Of a stretch of 64,000 bases of DNA, positions 36,964-48,225 are shown piece by piece; the first letter of the stretch is position 1, and every line of letters starts with the position of its first letter. Under the pieces are notes generated by a model. It saw nothing but the letters and a program-made list of their open reading frames with translations, was not told the DNA's origin and made no database searches. Position numbers and translations under genes: made by a program. Where the stretch lies: contig OZ024824.1 in NCBI GenBank assembly GCA_964016985.1, positions 48,401,587 to 48,465,586 on the forward strand, in the 5' to 3' direction. The DNA is from Anodontia alba (lineage: Eukaryota; Mollusca; Bivalvia; Lucinida; Lucinidae).

Positions 36964-37420
36964 TACTAGATACACCAGTATTGTTGACAATACTGGATGA
37001 CAAAACTCGTCCAGTATTGTGATGATACTGGTATTAACAGTATTTTGCAGGAACAATACTGGTTTGTTCTAGTATTGCCAATAAGAGTACTGGAAAATCA
37101 AGAATTTAAATTGCTGCAATAATGGAGAATATCGGTAAATGGACAATACTAGTTGAACTGGTCTCCTCCAGTATTGGCCGGTATTGTTTTATGAACGTCT
37201 AGTATTGTGCGTATGACAATATTTGTCCAGTATTGCACACAATACTGGAAGTTAAAACAAAACCAGTATTGCCTCCAGTATTTGCTAGTATAGTTAGGAC
37301 CATTAGATACTGGTCAATACTGGGAAATACTAGTTGTCTAGTATCAATAAACCACTACTACTTTACCAGTATTATCACTGAAGTATTACTGGAATAGTAC
37401 AATCTTATCACAATACTGGT
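36964..37420. repeat. CCAGTATTG / CAATACTGG inverted-motif array
   Basis: The exact 9-mer CCAGTATTG occurs at 36975, 37011, 37168, 37227 and 37263. Its reverse complement CAATACTGG occurs at 36988, 37054, 37240, 37315 and 37411. Many one-base variants (CTAGTATTG, CCGGTATTG, CAATACTAG) fill the gaps. Spacing is irregular and orientation mixed, so it is not a simple tandem repeat. No ORF. Confidence 0.9.
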
Positions 37421-37687
37421 TGAAACTGCATTTACAATATCCGATTTACCGTATATTGTTAACATTTGATGACCGTTGGATTTTGTTTTTCATTCCTCCG
37501 GACCCGGACTGATAGGATGTTAGATGGTAAATTATATTAATTTTTATATTATTGTATGTTTAATTTTATTTATTTCAAACACATAAAGGTTATTTGCTTG
37601 ATTATATATGGTTGCCCTGAAAAGGACATTTTGAGGTTTTAGGTTTGTGACGTCAATTTAGTTTTGTTCAACCTGGTCAGTCATTTG

Positions 37688-37970
37688 TTCCTTGATGATT
37701 TTAAAGGCCCGTTCATATGTGCGCCTATATCTGTCTCTCCATCATATCGTCTAAGTTGCTTTGGAACTGATTCGCAGCCACACCTTTCATTTTGTTAAAT
37801 CTTGTCGTGGCTTTATTCCAGTAAGACTCAATGTTTTGTGCGAACACCAGTCTGAGGATAGACGAAGTTCTCTGAGAGGTTTACTGTCTTGTGTTGGTAG
37901 GTATCGCTGACGACTATAAGCGCGCCATTGGTCGGAGTGGATGATACTGCCCGGTCTGACGACTGTCAGT
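37688..37970 (-). pseudogene. Merlin-type (ISXO2-like) transposase relic
   Basis: Minus-strand frames, broken by at least two shifts and several stops, give VVRPGSIIHSDQWRAYS, then HKTVNLSENFVYPQTGVRT, then NIESYWNKATTRFNKMKGV, then RRTYERAFKIIKE. This order and the SD..W, TVN and IESYW landmarks match the DDE region of Merlin / IS1595-ISXO2-like transposases, with the SD aspartate and IESYW glutamate still present. I did not find convincing terminal inverted repeats. Confidence 0.75.
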
Positions 37971-38294
37971 GATTGGAAGAAGCATCACATCATCTCTCTT
38001 GTCTAAATAATAAGTGACATAACTTCCGCAAACAAAAATGTTCATCAAAATTCCATAAAATACACGCCATTTTGTAAGACGTCTGAAGAATTTTAAACAA
38101 TCACTGCTGACTTATAGTCAGACATCAACTGTACGGGTTAATTTATCGCGAGTCGGATGTATATTTTACCTGTTAGTATATACCTGTGTACTATAGGCTT
38201 AGTAGAACTTATAGTTGCTTGGCAAAACTCTAAACAAATATCATGTAAAATGCATGCGTTTTATTTTTCCAAAATGCAGTTAGTTTCGAATTGC

Positions 38295-38810
38295 TATAGA
38301 CCTTTTTAATGTTATTGTTTTCATCCGGGCTACTGACCACGTGATTACAATGTTATGCCACGTGACAAAAAAGACTGTGGATGGCAAAAACATTTCCGGT
38401 TCTATTGATGGCAATTGATTCAAGCCATAAATTCCTTTTGGTTAATATTTAATCGTAAATTTTATCAAGTGTTTTAAAATACAGCTTTAAGAAACAATCT
38501 GACTGCTTTTCCTAAGACAAATACAAATGTTTTCAATGATATTTTTTCCGATATCAGCAGGCATGCGTGTAATCGTAATATTGCTTTATGGTAACCATTT
38601 TTACGCATAGTTTTAGCTATTATGGCCAAAATATATGTTAGTATTTATTTTTATGACATTTAAATGATCACTCTATGAGATTCTCTTCTGAAAAAGAACT
38701 TTTACGAATGAAACTGATCTATTTTTTTTTTGAAAAACAAAACAAAAAACAAATCGGCAATTATAGACCTTTTTAAACACTACATCACATAATAACACGA
38801 GCTCCACAAG
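38295..38810 (+). repeat. dispersed repeat with TATAGACCTTTTTAA motif, left copy
   Basis: From TATAGACCTTTTTAATG at 38295 to about 38585 this matches, in inverse orientation, 49331-49614. TATAGACCTTTTTAAACAC near 38763 matches the inverse of 49717-49740. Similarity by eye is about 80%. Nothing coding is seen. Confidence 0.7.
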
Positions 38811-39199
38811 CGGAGGCATTATACGCCCGTATGTAGTACATAAACTGAATCCTGTATAATTCAGTAATTCTTTGGTAAAGGGCCCATAAACTGGTACTTG
38901 TAGTTTGGAAGAAAGGCATTCAGTAGCTTAGCATTTTGTAACAAGTTTAATGAAAATCGACCAATTTATAAGAAAGTTATAAAGGTTTAAAAAAAATGGT
39001 AATGTGAGTCCAAAACGAGGCTGTCAGTTTATGACGTCATAAACTCACAATCAAAAATATGAAATAACAGCCATTCTGATGCAAGATAATTTCAGTGAAT
39101 GGCCTATTTATATCCATTTTATTGCATATAATGAAACTTTACTGTTTTTAAGAGAAAACAACTTATCCTTATGCTTGAAATTAGCGATTTCTTATTTCG

Positions 39200-39612
39200 T
39201 CACGTGACATGACTGACAAAATGGCGGCCTCCACAGAAAGCTATTGTGAAATGTACAAAAGGCCATATCACCTAAACCGCTCAACCGATTTACATAAAAT
39301 TTGTGATAAAATGTTTGCCTCTTTAACCTCTTTTTACTGAAGTGACAGTTAAAATTTGTCGGCCCTTACCTTTAAATTAATTGGAAACAAAATAAAATAA
39401 AATAAAAGTTTAAAGGGGCATAACTCTGCTGATATTTGATGAACTGTAACCTCAGCGTCCAAGCTGGCCCAGAAAGTTAGGGAGAAGTGACTTCTTCCTC
39501 CTGGAAAAATAGGAAGAAGTTTACTATGTCTAGTGAGAAGTGTTCGGACGGAGGACGGACGACAGAAGCATGGCTATACTATAAGCTCATATGAGCCTTT
39601 GGCTGATTTGTT
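39200..39612 (-). repeat. bivalve-type repeat fragment
   Basis: Minus-strand head at 39612-39540 (AGCCAAAGGCTCATATGAGC..CGTCCGTCC) with an AAAATGGCGGCC word near 39220. Core degenerate. 38811-39199 and 39613-40020 show no other defined feature. Confidence 0.5.
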
Positions 39613-40020
39613 TTTCCTATACTTCAATATCTGACCAAACGATAACAAAACGAAAATAAACAACCAAAAAAAAATTTTTTTTTGTAAAGCTTTAACTTGT
39701 TTTATACTGATTTTATTATTTGTCCTTCAAGGGAGGCAACTAAAAAAGTCAAAAAGAATTATGTTTATAAGTTTTATATTAGTCAAACTTCTTATCTTAA
39801 TTCTATATCATTTAATAAACTTATTTATAAAGATTTAATAAGGGCAACATTTCCTTGCAAATCTGATAAAAGAATATAAAAAAAAAATAAATAAATAAAA
39901 ATAAATAACTTGCCCATATGGCCATAACTTTAGTTATTTACAAAAAATATACCTATAATAAAATAAAATTTGCACACTATTACCTCTAAACAATATGCTG
40001 CAAAAAGTTTACGGAAATTT

Positions 40021-40515
40021 TCAAAGGGGCATAACTCTGCCAATATTTGGTGTACTGTAACCTCGAAATAATATGCGCTGCTCCACATCATCGTGTAACT
40101 ATTTACGAAGTTTCAGCTTGCTCGGATGTAAACTGTAGGAGGAGTTAGCCGGAAACGAAAAATTTACAGAAATTTTCAAAGGGATATTACTCTGTTAATA
40201 TTTGGTGGACTATAACCTTGAAACAATATGCGCTGCTCCACATAATGTTCTAACTATAAATCAAGTTTCAGCTTGATCGGATGTAAAGTGTGGGAGGAGT
40301 TAGCCGGAAACAAAAAGTTTACAGAAATTTTCAAAGGGGCATAACTCTGCTAATATTTGATGGACTGTAACCCCGAAATAAAATGCGCTGCTCCACATCA
40401 TGGTTTAACTTTATACCAAATTTCAGCTTGATCAAATGTAAACTGTTGGAGGAGTTAGCCGGAAACGAAAACGTTTATGGAGATACGGACGGACGGACGC
40501 CAGACCCCGTAACAT
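40021..40515. repeat. 155-bp tandem repeat, three units
   Basis: CAAAGGGGCATAACTCTG-type starts at 40022, 40177 and 40332 are 155 bp apart. Each unit has ATGCGCTGCTCCACAT and GGAGGAGTTAGCCGGAAAC. The array closes with GGACGGACGGACG at 40480-40498, like the 158-bp array at 29 kb. Fragmentary units precede it from about 39400. Confidence 0.85.
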
Positions 40516-40554
40516 AATACGTTCCGTTTTTCAAACGAGCGTATAAAAATCATC

Positions 40555-40680
40555 CGGAACCTCTCGGTCTCGGCAGAGTACGTTCTAGGCGGATCCATGT
40601 AAATACCGGAAAGCACCAAAATACCGGAAAGCACATGGGAAACCAAAAAGCACCTTTTAATACGGGTATTTTGAGAAGAG
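40555..40680. repeat. dispersed repeat with (AA)TACCGGAAAGCACC words
   Basis: Contains two copies of ATACCGGAAAGCAC. Its inverse is found at about 47640-47740 (GGTGCTTTCTGGTATTTA..). Part of the same mosaic as the TATAGACC repeats. 40681-41510 shows nothing else. Confidence 0.6.
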
Positions 40681-41504
40681 ACTTATTAAAACTGAATTCT
40701 ATGGTATATGGATAATTTTACTTAATGAAATTAGATATTGACCCCAACCATTCAGGGTATGATAGAATTGCGAGTCAAGTATCAAACGTATCCCTGTGAG
40801 AAAAGTATATGTATTTATGACATGTTTTCAGTGTTGACTTTATGTCATTGAATTTTAGTATTGTTTTCATAACAATAAATTATCATTATTATTTTTGTTT
40901 TCTTTTTACAGATCGTGGCCAGTGGTAAAGTCACTACACAGAAACGGTGTTTGATCTTGATACACTAATGTAATTACGTTAACATGCATATGGTGCATTA
41001 ATAAAGATAAACTTTTCAGATGAAAAAAGTTATGGCGGTTCCAACGAGTACATTACAATTTACTATGTTTCAGAGCTGAAATAAGAAATATAGTGCACAT
41101 CTCACTTTCCCCCATACATGTAAGAAAGGGTTTACCGTGGTCTTCTTCGCAGTGTGTTTGAACCACTTGACGGACTATTTACATAAGTTAACACGTCTGT
41201 GCAACATAGTGCCACTGTTATGGCTGTAAAAATGAGAAAAGAAACACAGACAATTGCAGTATAGTAGTGGTGCTTTAACCGAGTACCCACACGGTTTATG
41301 TTTTAGATAAGAAATAAGAAAAGCCATGTACACCCTGTGTAAGGTTCGACACTGTTAACGTATTGATACTAATATATATTATATCGCTCTCAATCAGAAA
41401 TACAGAAAAAAGCTAAAACATTTTATTATTAAATGTGTTATTTTATTACCAAACTAATTTTAAAAAACAGACATTCACATATACAAGATAGAAACAAGCC
41501 AGTA

Positions 41505-41575
41505 AGCACTCAACTTGGAACCAACGTTGAATCGACGTTGATTCAACGTTTTTTCAACGTTGTGTGCCTGATGTG
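41505..41575. repeat. AACGTTGA palindromic element, copy 1
   Basis: Core CAACGTTGAATCGACGTTGA followed by TTCAACGTTTTTTCAACGTT. Partially inverted flanks GCCAGTAAGCACTCAAC and GTTGTGTGCCTGATG. Small foldback, no coding capacity. Confidence 0.7.
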
Positions 41576-41727
41576 ATACCTGCTGACGGTAGCCAACGGA
41601 TTATAAGCAATCACGGAGTGCTTAAAGATTTTAATGGTCTCATTAGACATTACATACGACCATGCATTGATCGTTTAATATGACTGAATTACTAGCTGTT
41701 AATAGGTCCGCAAAACCTAAACACTGA

Positions 41728-41805
41728 CCCAGTGGACACACAACGTTGAAACTATGTTGAATCAACGTTGATCCAACCTTTTTCAACGTTATGTGTCTTC
41801 TGGGT
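41728..41805. repeat. AACGTTGA palindromic element, copy 2
   Basis: Begins ACCCAGTGGACACACAACG and ends CGTTATGTGTCTTCTGGGT, which are inverted copies. The core repeats AACGTTGA/TCAACGTT. This copy best defines the ends of the family, about 78 bp. Confidence 0.75.
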
Positions 41806-42245
41806 TTTTGTACAAACGATGAATACAAGCAATGGGTTTCTCTCCAGTATGCACAATTTTCACCGTAGTGTAAATGACTGTGAAATTTATCGCCTCTACT
41901 CGAAAGGGCTTCCCGACATTAGGAAACGGTACACACCTCATTTCACAGTCATTTGCGCTATTGTGAAATACAGTTTTAAATTTTGCATTCTTTAAGGTAC
42001 AGATTTAAAATATAATTCAGCCTGTGCATGTGCTATTTCATTTAATAATAATATAAACAATAATATAGACTTGGCAACGTATACGTATAAAGTCAAATCT
42101 TTTTTAAAAAATTTATAAATAAAAGATGTACAACAATCATAAAATAAATTAGATTTAGACTAATTTGGTAATGGTAAAAGATTACATTTCATGTAAAAAA
42201 AAAAGTAAATTGAATAAACGAGTACAATGTAAAACTTTAATTATG

Positions 42246-42319
42246 AACCTGCCCAGTGGGCTCACAACATTACAATAACGCCAACTAGACGTTAGTTCAA
42301 CGTTGTGTGTCTGCTGATT
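42246..42319. repeat. AACGTTGA palindromic element, copy 3, interrupted by the LINE
   Basis: Starts TGCCCAGTGGGCTCACAAC and reaches GTTCAACGTTGTGTGTCTGC. It is cut by the 4-kb LINE; its right end resumes after 46365 with GGGTAC. Confidence 0.65.
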
Positions 42320-43085
42320 AAGCTACATAAGACATTTAAGTTACTGCTTCTGTATAGCTGTTTACAGAATCTGTGTAGCAATATCTAGGGTAGATGGAGC
42401 TCTGAAGCCCTGGTCGGCAATCCATCTAGGAGTTGGCAACTCCAAACAAAAACCTGCATACCTGGATTTGACTGTTCCAGTTATGTAAAGTCTGCTTCGG
42501 CAGCTGGGGCAGAAGAAATCATTACTATGATTCAACGGCCCAAATGGCGATGCAGCAGCATGTTGTGGAGCATGGAGAGCATGACAAGGCACAAAAGAAG
42601 TCCTGGTCATCCACTGCATCCGGGCTTAGCTCCAGATGTCCTGACACTGTCTTGCCTCTGGATCCAGCTAGGTCAGGATGAGAGAGTGAGGTTGACTCTG
42701 CACGCCTCTCCCTCACTATAATCCAATTCACAGCGCATGTCATCTTAATCAGCAACACACATTCACAGCAAGCAAATATATGCAAATCATACAAAAGCCC
42801 TGTGGCGATGGGCGAGCGGCGAAGCAGCAGGTGAGGAAACACTGGAAGCTGTAGTTGCGGACCTGCACACAGGCGGCTTGGTTCTATATGGTCGCTTTCC
42901 TTAAGAGCGAAGCAGTATGGGGAATTCGGCAGCCGAACTGAGCGACTGAGCAGACCTTTTTAGGATCGCACTGCTCACCCCCGTAGGATGGGGAAGGGGC
43001 TAGAAAAGGTGCCCTAAACAATTGCCTGGCTGGTTAACCGCGATCAGCGGGAATCCCACTTAGCGGTCAAACAAGAAAAAAGAAG

Positions 43086-43757
43086 ATGAAGGTGATACCA
43101 CTTACCATCGGCGCTTGGAATGTACGCACCCTAATGGACAGTTCTAGTTCTGACAGACCTGAGCGAAGAACAGCTCTAGTTGGTAGAGAACTTGACCGAT
43201 ACAAAGATGAGATTGCAGCTCTGAGTGAGACTCGCCTTGCAGAAGAAGGGCTTTTAAAAGAAGTTGGTGCTGGCTACACTTTCTTCTGGAGTGGACGCAA
43301 GAAAGATGAGCGGCGTGAAGCAGGAGTAGGATCCGCCATCAAGTCACACCTCGTCAGCAAGCTTTCAGGACTTCCCAAAGGCATAAATGACCGCCTGATG
43401 ACGCTGAGACTTCCCTTATCTGGCAAGAGGCATGCAACAATTGTAAGTGCCTATACACCCACAATGACTAACCCAGATGAGGTTAAAGACAAGTTCTATG
43501 ATGATTTGGATTCTGTGATTTCTGCAGCACCCCGGACAGACAAACTCATCCTCCTTGGGGACTTCAGTGCCAGAGTGGGCACAGACCACCAGACCTGGGA
43601 AGGAGTGATTGGATCTGAAGGTGTAGGGAAGTGCAACAGCAATGGACTCCTCCTTTTAAGGAGTGTGCAGAGCATGAATTACTGATCACCCAACACAGTC
43701 TTCCGTCTACCAACTCGCAGAAAGACAACATGGATGCACCCTTGCTCCAAACACTAG
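43086..43757 (+). pseudogene. LINE endonuclease domain, broken
   Basis: Starts at ATG 43086 (IGAWNVRTL). AP-endonuclease landmarks follow: ALSETRL, SAYTPTM, LLGDFSARVG and later HLIDYVIVRR. The first 192 codons are intact. A 1-bp loss near 43663 shifts the frame to the stop at 43683-43685, and a 1-bp gain near 43690 restores it. An in-frame TAG at 43755-43757 precedes HLIDYV. All later segments are in the original frame. Confidence 0.85.
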
Positions 43758-46292
43758 CATCTCATTGACTATGTCATAGTGCGAAGGAAGGACAGACAGG
43801 ATGTCAGAGTGACTAAAACTATGTGTGGTGCAGACTGTTGGACAGATCACAGGCTTGTTGTCAGCAAACTCAACCTGCATATTCAGCCTGTACGACGACC
43901 ACAAGGCAAGAAGGTGCCAAAGAAATTAGATCTCCAAGCTGAAACAAGACAGCAAGAGGCAAGCATTCGTCAACGATCTTTGCAGCCGTTTAGATGTACT
44001 GGAACACAGTTAGAAGATGTAGATGAGAGCTGGACAGTCTTCAGAGACACCGTTCACTCTTCATCAATGGATTCCCTAGGACCAGTATCTCGCAAACACC
44101 AAGATTGGTTTGATGAGAATGACAAAGAAATTCAGGGACTCCTTGAAGAGAAACACCAAAAACACAAGGCTTACCTCAGAAATACCAGCTCAGTATCTAG
44201 CAAGACTGCCTATTCAAACATATGCAAGCCAGTTCAGACGAGGCTCAGAGACGTGCAAGACTCCTGGCTGAGAAAAAAGGCTGATGAAATCCAGTCCTTT
44301 GCAGACAGAAAGGACATGAAAACGTTCTTTGATGCACTCAAGATAGTATATGGTCCCCAGAGCTCAGGAACCACCCCACTTCTTAGTGCAGATGGAACTA
44401 GTCTTCTGACTGATAAAGAAGCTATCTTGAAAAGATAGGCTGAACACTTTGATGGTGTCCTTAATCGGCCATCATCTATCAATGACGAAGCTGTCAACAG
44501 ACTACCACAGGTGGAATGTAATCCGCTGCTTGATGAGCTCCCAACCGTCTCTGAAACAGTGAAAGCAATAAAACTCATGTCATCTGGCAAGGCTCCAGGA
44601 TCAGATGCAATACCTGCAGAGATCTACAAAGCAAGAGGTTCTTCAGTTGCAGAGAAACTGACAGAGTTATTTCACATTATGTGGAGAAAAGAAGCCATCC
44701 CTCAAGAATTCAAGGATGCAACAATTATCCACCTATTCAAAAGGAAAGGGAATCCTCAAGTCTGTGACAATCATCGAGGCATCTCTTTATTGTCAATTGC
44801 TGAGAAGATTTTTGCTAGGGTCCTACTGAACCGATTGAATGAACACCTGGAACGGTCAGGGCTTCTACCAGAAAGCCAGTGTGGATTCAGGAAAAACAGA
44901 GGAACAATAGACATGATCTTCACAGCACGACAGCTTCAAGAAAAATGCCAGGAACAGAATGTGGACCTCTACATGACCTTTGTCGACCTTACCAAAGCAT
45001 TTGACACAGTCAGTCGTGAGGGACTTTGGAAAATTATGGCAAAGTTTGGTTGTCCTGCCAAATTCATAGCAATGGTGCGGCAGTTCCATGACGGTATGCT
45101 TGCAAGGGTCCAAAATGATGGCGAGTTTTTTTATCCATTTCCTGTGACAAATGGAGTTAAGCAAGGCTGTGTACTAGCTTCAACACTGTTTAGCATGATG
45201 TTTTCTGCCATGCTTACAGATGCTTTCCAGGATGGTGACAATGGTATACCTATTAGGTATCGATTTGATTGGAAACTTTTCAACCTAAGAAGGTTGCAAG
45301 CTAAATCTAAGGTGCAGACAGAGGTGCTAGACGAGTTCCTCTTTGCTGATGACATGGCAAAGGGTGCTCCAACAGAAGAGAAAATGCAAACAGGTGTGGA
45401 TCAAGTATCTGATTCATGTGACAGCTATGATCTCACAATCAGCATCAAAAAGACTGAGGTAGTATATCAGCCAGCACCTGGAAAGCCTTACAAGGAGCCT
45501 ACCATCACAGTGAAAGGTCAACGACTGCAAATGGCAGACAAGTTCACCTACCTTGGAAGCACATTGTCTAGAGTTGTGCACATTGATGATGAAGTCAATG
45601 CTAGAATTGCCAAAGCTAGTGCAGCATTTGGCCGGCTACGTGGAAGTATTTGGGACCGATGTGGAATCAGACTTGACACAAAGCTGAAAGTATATAGATC
45701 GGTAGTGCTGCCAACACTATTATACGCATGCGAAACTTGGACAGTTTACCAACGGCATGCCAAAAGACTGAACCACTTCCATACAAGCTGTCTTAGAAAA
45801 CTTCTAAAGATCAAGTGGCAAGACAGGATTCCAGACACAGAAGTCCTGAAAAGAGCAGGGATGCAGAGAATATATACTCTTCTGAAATTTGCACAGTTAA
45901 GATGGACAGGCCATGTTACCAGAATGCCTGATGAACGTTTGCCAAAGAAAATCCTCTATGGAGAACTTCAAGTAGGAAAACGCTCACATGGAGGTCAGAA
46001 GAAGCAATACAAGGACACCCTCAAAGCCTCCCTTAAAGACTTCAACATACCAACTGAGTCATGGGAACAGATTGCACAAGATCGTACAAAGTGGCGAGGC
46101 CTCATAAAAAGGGGAGCTAGTGAATACGAAGCAAAAAGAATCAGCGAAGCCGAGCAGAAACGTGCACAGCGGAAAGCCAGAGCTAAGGCATCACCAACAG
46201 AGCTTTCTTCCTCAGACCTCTCTTGTTCTATCTGCAACAGGCAATTTAGAGCTAAGATTGGTCTCATCAGCCATCTTAGAACACACAAATAA
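43758..46292 (+). pseudogene. LINE linker, reverse transcriptase and C2H2 finger, one nonsense codon
   Basis: Same frame as the ATG at 43086. The endonuclease end and linker run to an in-frame TAG at 44436-44438. From there to 46292 the frame is open. RT landmarks: SGKAPGSDAIPAEIYK near 44580, FVDLTKAFDTV (catalytic Asp) near 44985, NGVKQGCVLA near 45150, and the FADD box (EFLFADDMAKG) near 45338. LLYACETWT near 45720 is usual for the thumb region of these LINEs. At the end CSICNRQF..HLRTH fits C-x2-C-x12-H-x3-H, a classical zinc finger likely used for nucleic-acid binding. Only one stop in 845 codons suggests a fairly young copy. Confidence 0.88.
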
Positions 46293-46365
46293 TAATACAT
46301 CATACAGCTGATTAGGATTGGTCATTGTCAGTAATGACAGACGAACAAGAAGAAGTCTGCTGATT

Positions 46366-47248
46366 GGGTACAACAAAACCACCAGATAGTGTGAGCCTAG
46401 CGTAGGCTCATTGCAGCATGTGCTTAAGCAGATCTATGCACAGGCTGACCTGTTTGCGCTGAGCGTACATCTCATTTGGTATGAATAGTTGTGCCCCGGC
46501 TACGATTAAAGAGTTTATAGCAGAATTGGCGGTAAAAATTATGGGGAATGTACAATGTGTAAAGTAATAAATCGTTATGAATTAATAAGTAATAAAATAA
46601 AAGCCATGGACACCTATAAATAGAATAAACAAACAATAAAAACAGAAGATCACACAAGTTAAATAATTAAACATTTTATATAAATAAAAAGGTAAACATG
46701 AATGGAGATTTGTAAACTTGAAAACAATGAAGTAAATTATAATTATAAATTTGAATTGCACATATACAGTCGCAAAGTTTTCTGTTATTGTCCAAAATCT
46801 AATGTGTGAGCTTGTCCGTTGTACCATTCTAGATCTAGTTCAACTTGCAATTTTACGCAACTTTTATTTTTTGTTTCTTGGTTAATTACTTTGTTGAAAT
46901 AAGATGCGTATTAGAATATACAAGAAATGTAATCGGCGCTTGTTAATAATTGGATTAACGGTTGTAAATACAGGTGTCACAATATGAACTCTATCTTAAT
47001 ACTTTTAGCTTCCTCAATTATAAAGAAACGGTCATATAAAGATGATAGCAAAGTGGTGATTTTGTACTAAAAATACGATGAATAACCTTTAATATCCTGT
47101 CTATAAAATGTTTTGACATAAAAAGATTTAACTTGTACTGAATATAAATAATGTTCTAACAAAACAACACGTAATTTTCATAAAACAGCAAACATCACTA
47201 GATCTAGATGTAGAAAAGTACTGTGTTCACAATAGATCTATTTATTCA
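46366..47248. other. A/T-rich spacer
   Basis: No gene or defined repeat beyond the remainder of the AACGTTGA element directly after the LINE. Confidence 0.5.
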
Positions 47249-47249
47249 A

Positions 47250-47463
47250 GAGGGTCTCAATGGGTTTTCTGATTAGCAAATTTCTGTTCCAAAAAAAAAT
47301 GATTAGCGAATTTTAAGGGCAGAACTTTAATACCAGTTAGTGATTTCATCAGGTCCAAAATTTACTGATTAGTGATTTTTACCATTAAATGTTTAACTAA
47401 TTATTGATTTTGGGACTGAAATTTTACCGAATACTGATTTCACAGGTATCAATTGAGACCCTC
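47250..47463. mobile_element. MITE with GAGGGTCTCAA ends
   Basis: GAGGGTCTCAA at 47250-47260 and its exact inverse TTGAGACCCTC at 47453-47463. ATTCA lies beside both ends (47244-47248 and 47464-47468), a possible 5-bp target duplication with one extra A on the left. Inside, TGATTAG(T/C)GA-TTTT words recur about six times. No coding capacity. Confidence 0.65.
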
Positions 47464-47582
47464 ATTCAGATAGGCATGATGACGAGCGCGAACTGGCACG
47501 ATTCCCGATTTCAAGCAGTCATAGGAGCAATCAAAAATCATTTTAGATTTTATAATATTCATGTAATATATTGCGCTTAGAA

Positions 47583-47612
47583 AAAAAAAATATATATATA
47601 TATATATATATT
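47583..47612. repeat. A/AT simple repeat
   Basis: A-run passing into about 11 AT dinucleotides. Confidence 0.9.
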
Positions 47613-47639
47613 GTTTTCTACCATATATGTGTGTTTTTT

Positions 47640-47775
47640 GGGTATTTTTTGGTGATTTCCGTATTTTTGGTACCTTTCTGGTATTTTGGTGCTTTCTGGT
47701 ATTTATATGGACCGCATTCTAGGCTCGTACGTATTGGATGGCAGAAAGTTGTTGTTTACATTTATCGGACAGTAA
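47640..47775. repeat. dispersed repeat, inverse of 40555-40680 and 49620-49670
   Basis: GGTATTTTGGTGCTTTCTGG matches the inverse of the 40.6-kb copy. ATTGGATGGCAGAAAGTTGT..TTATCGGACAGT matches the inverse of 49612-49655. Confidence 0.6.
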
Positions 47776-47929
47776 AATTGCCGATGTCTTTTCAGAAAAA
47801 TAAAGCATTTTCATTCGTCAAAAGTTTCATTCTCATCGAGTGATCATTCTAATGTGATAACCACGAATATTAACACATATTTTGATTATATACTAGCTAA
47901 AACTAGGCGTTAAAATGGTCACCATTAAG

Positions 47930-48045
47930 CAAAACACAGTGTCTATTTTTCCGGAGTCTAATCGTTCGGTACCGGACAAATTCCTAGAGGACATTATGGT
48001 CTCCATTGGAAACAATTTGCTCGAAATGTCAAATCCTGTTGACTG
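47930..48045. repeat. fragments shared with 48.7 and 49.2-49.3 kb repeats
   Basis: GTGTCTATTTTTCCGG and CGGTACCGGACAAAT resemble the motif array at 49175-49310. ACAATTTGCTCGAAATGTCA recurs at 48689-48708. 48045-48150 and 48260-48600 show nothing else definite. Confidence 0.5.
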
Positions 48046-48149
48046 GTAAAAAGAAGGGGAAAAAAATCATTAATTCGTCTTTTGTACATAAACTGATATA
48101 TTTTCACTTAAACGCATCACACTCTGGATAACAAAACTTACAATAGGAC

Positions 48150-48225
48150 TTGTGCAATCAGCGAAGACTTGGGTCAACCCGCGGATCAGCGCAGTCTGAT
48201 CAGTCTTCGCTGATTGCATGTGCCT
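48150..48225. repeat. short palindrome with AGTCTGATCAGTCTTCGCTGA
   Basis: CAGCGAAGACT near 48168 and AGTCTTCGCTG near 48208 form a hairpin. Same family as 24860-25020. Confidence 0.6.

Larger units (their letters stand above)
42320..46354 (+). mobile_element. full-length LINE (endonuclease-RT-C2H2) with 11-bp target duplication
   Basis: GTCTGCTGATT is present at 42309-42319 and again at 46355-46365, exactly bounding a 4,035-bp element, as expected for target-primed insertion. The 3' end is CGAACAAGAAGAA, a short GAA tail. A leader of about 766 bp precedes one long coding frame, 43086-46292, with apurinic-type endonuclease, RT and a C-terminal zinc finger. The endonuclease resembles that of RTE-like elements (the source of CFDP2-type proteins), but I cannot fix the clade. 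Codon breaks show it is no longer competent. Confidence 0.88.

Noticed and set aside
42362..42842. Minus-strand ORFs of 85 and 105 codons, one with a CPSC motif
   Set aside because: They lie in the leader of the plus-strand LINE and show no start or splice support.
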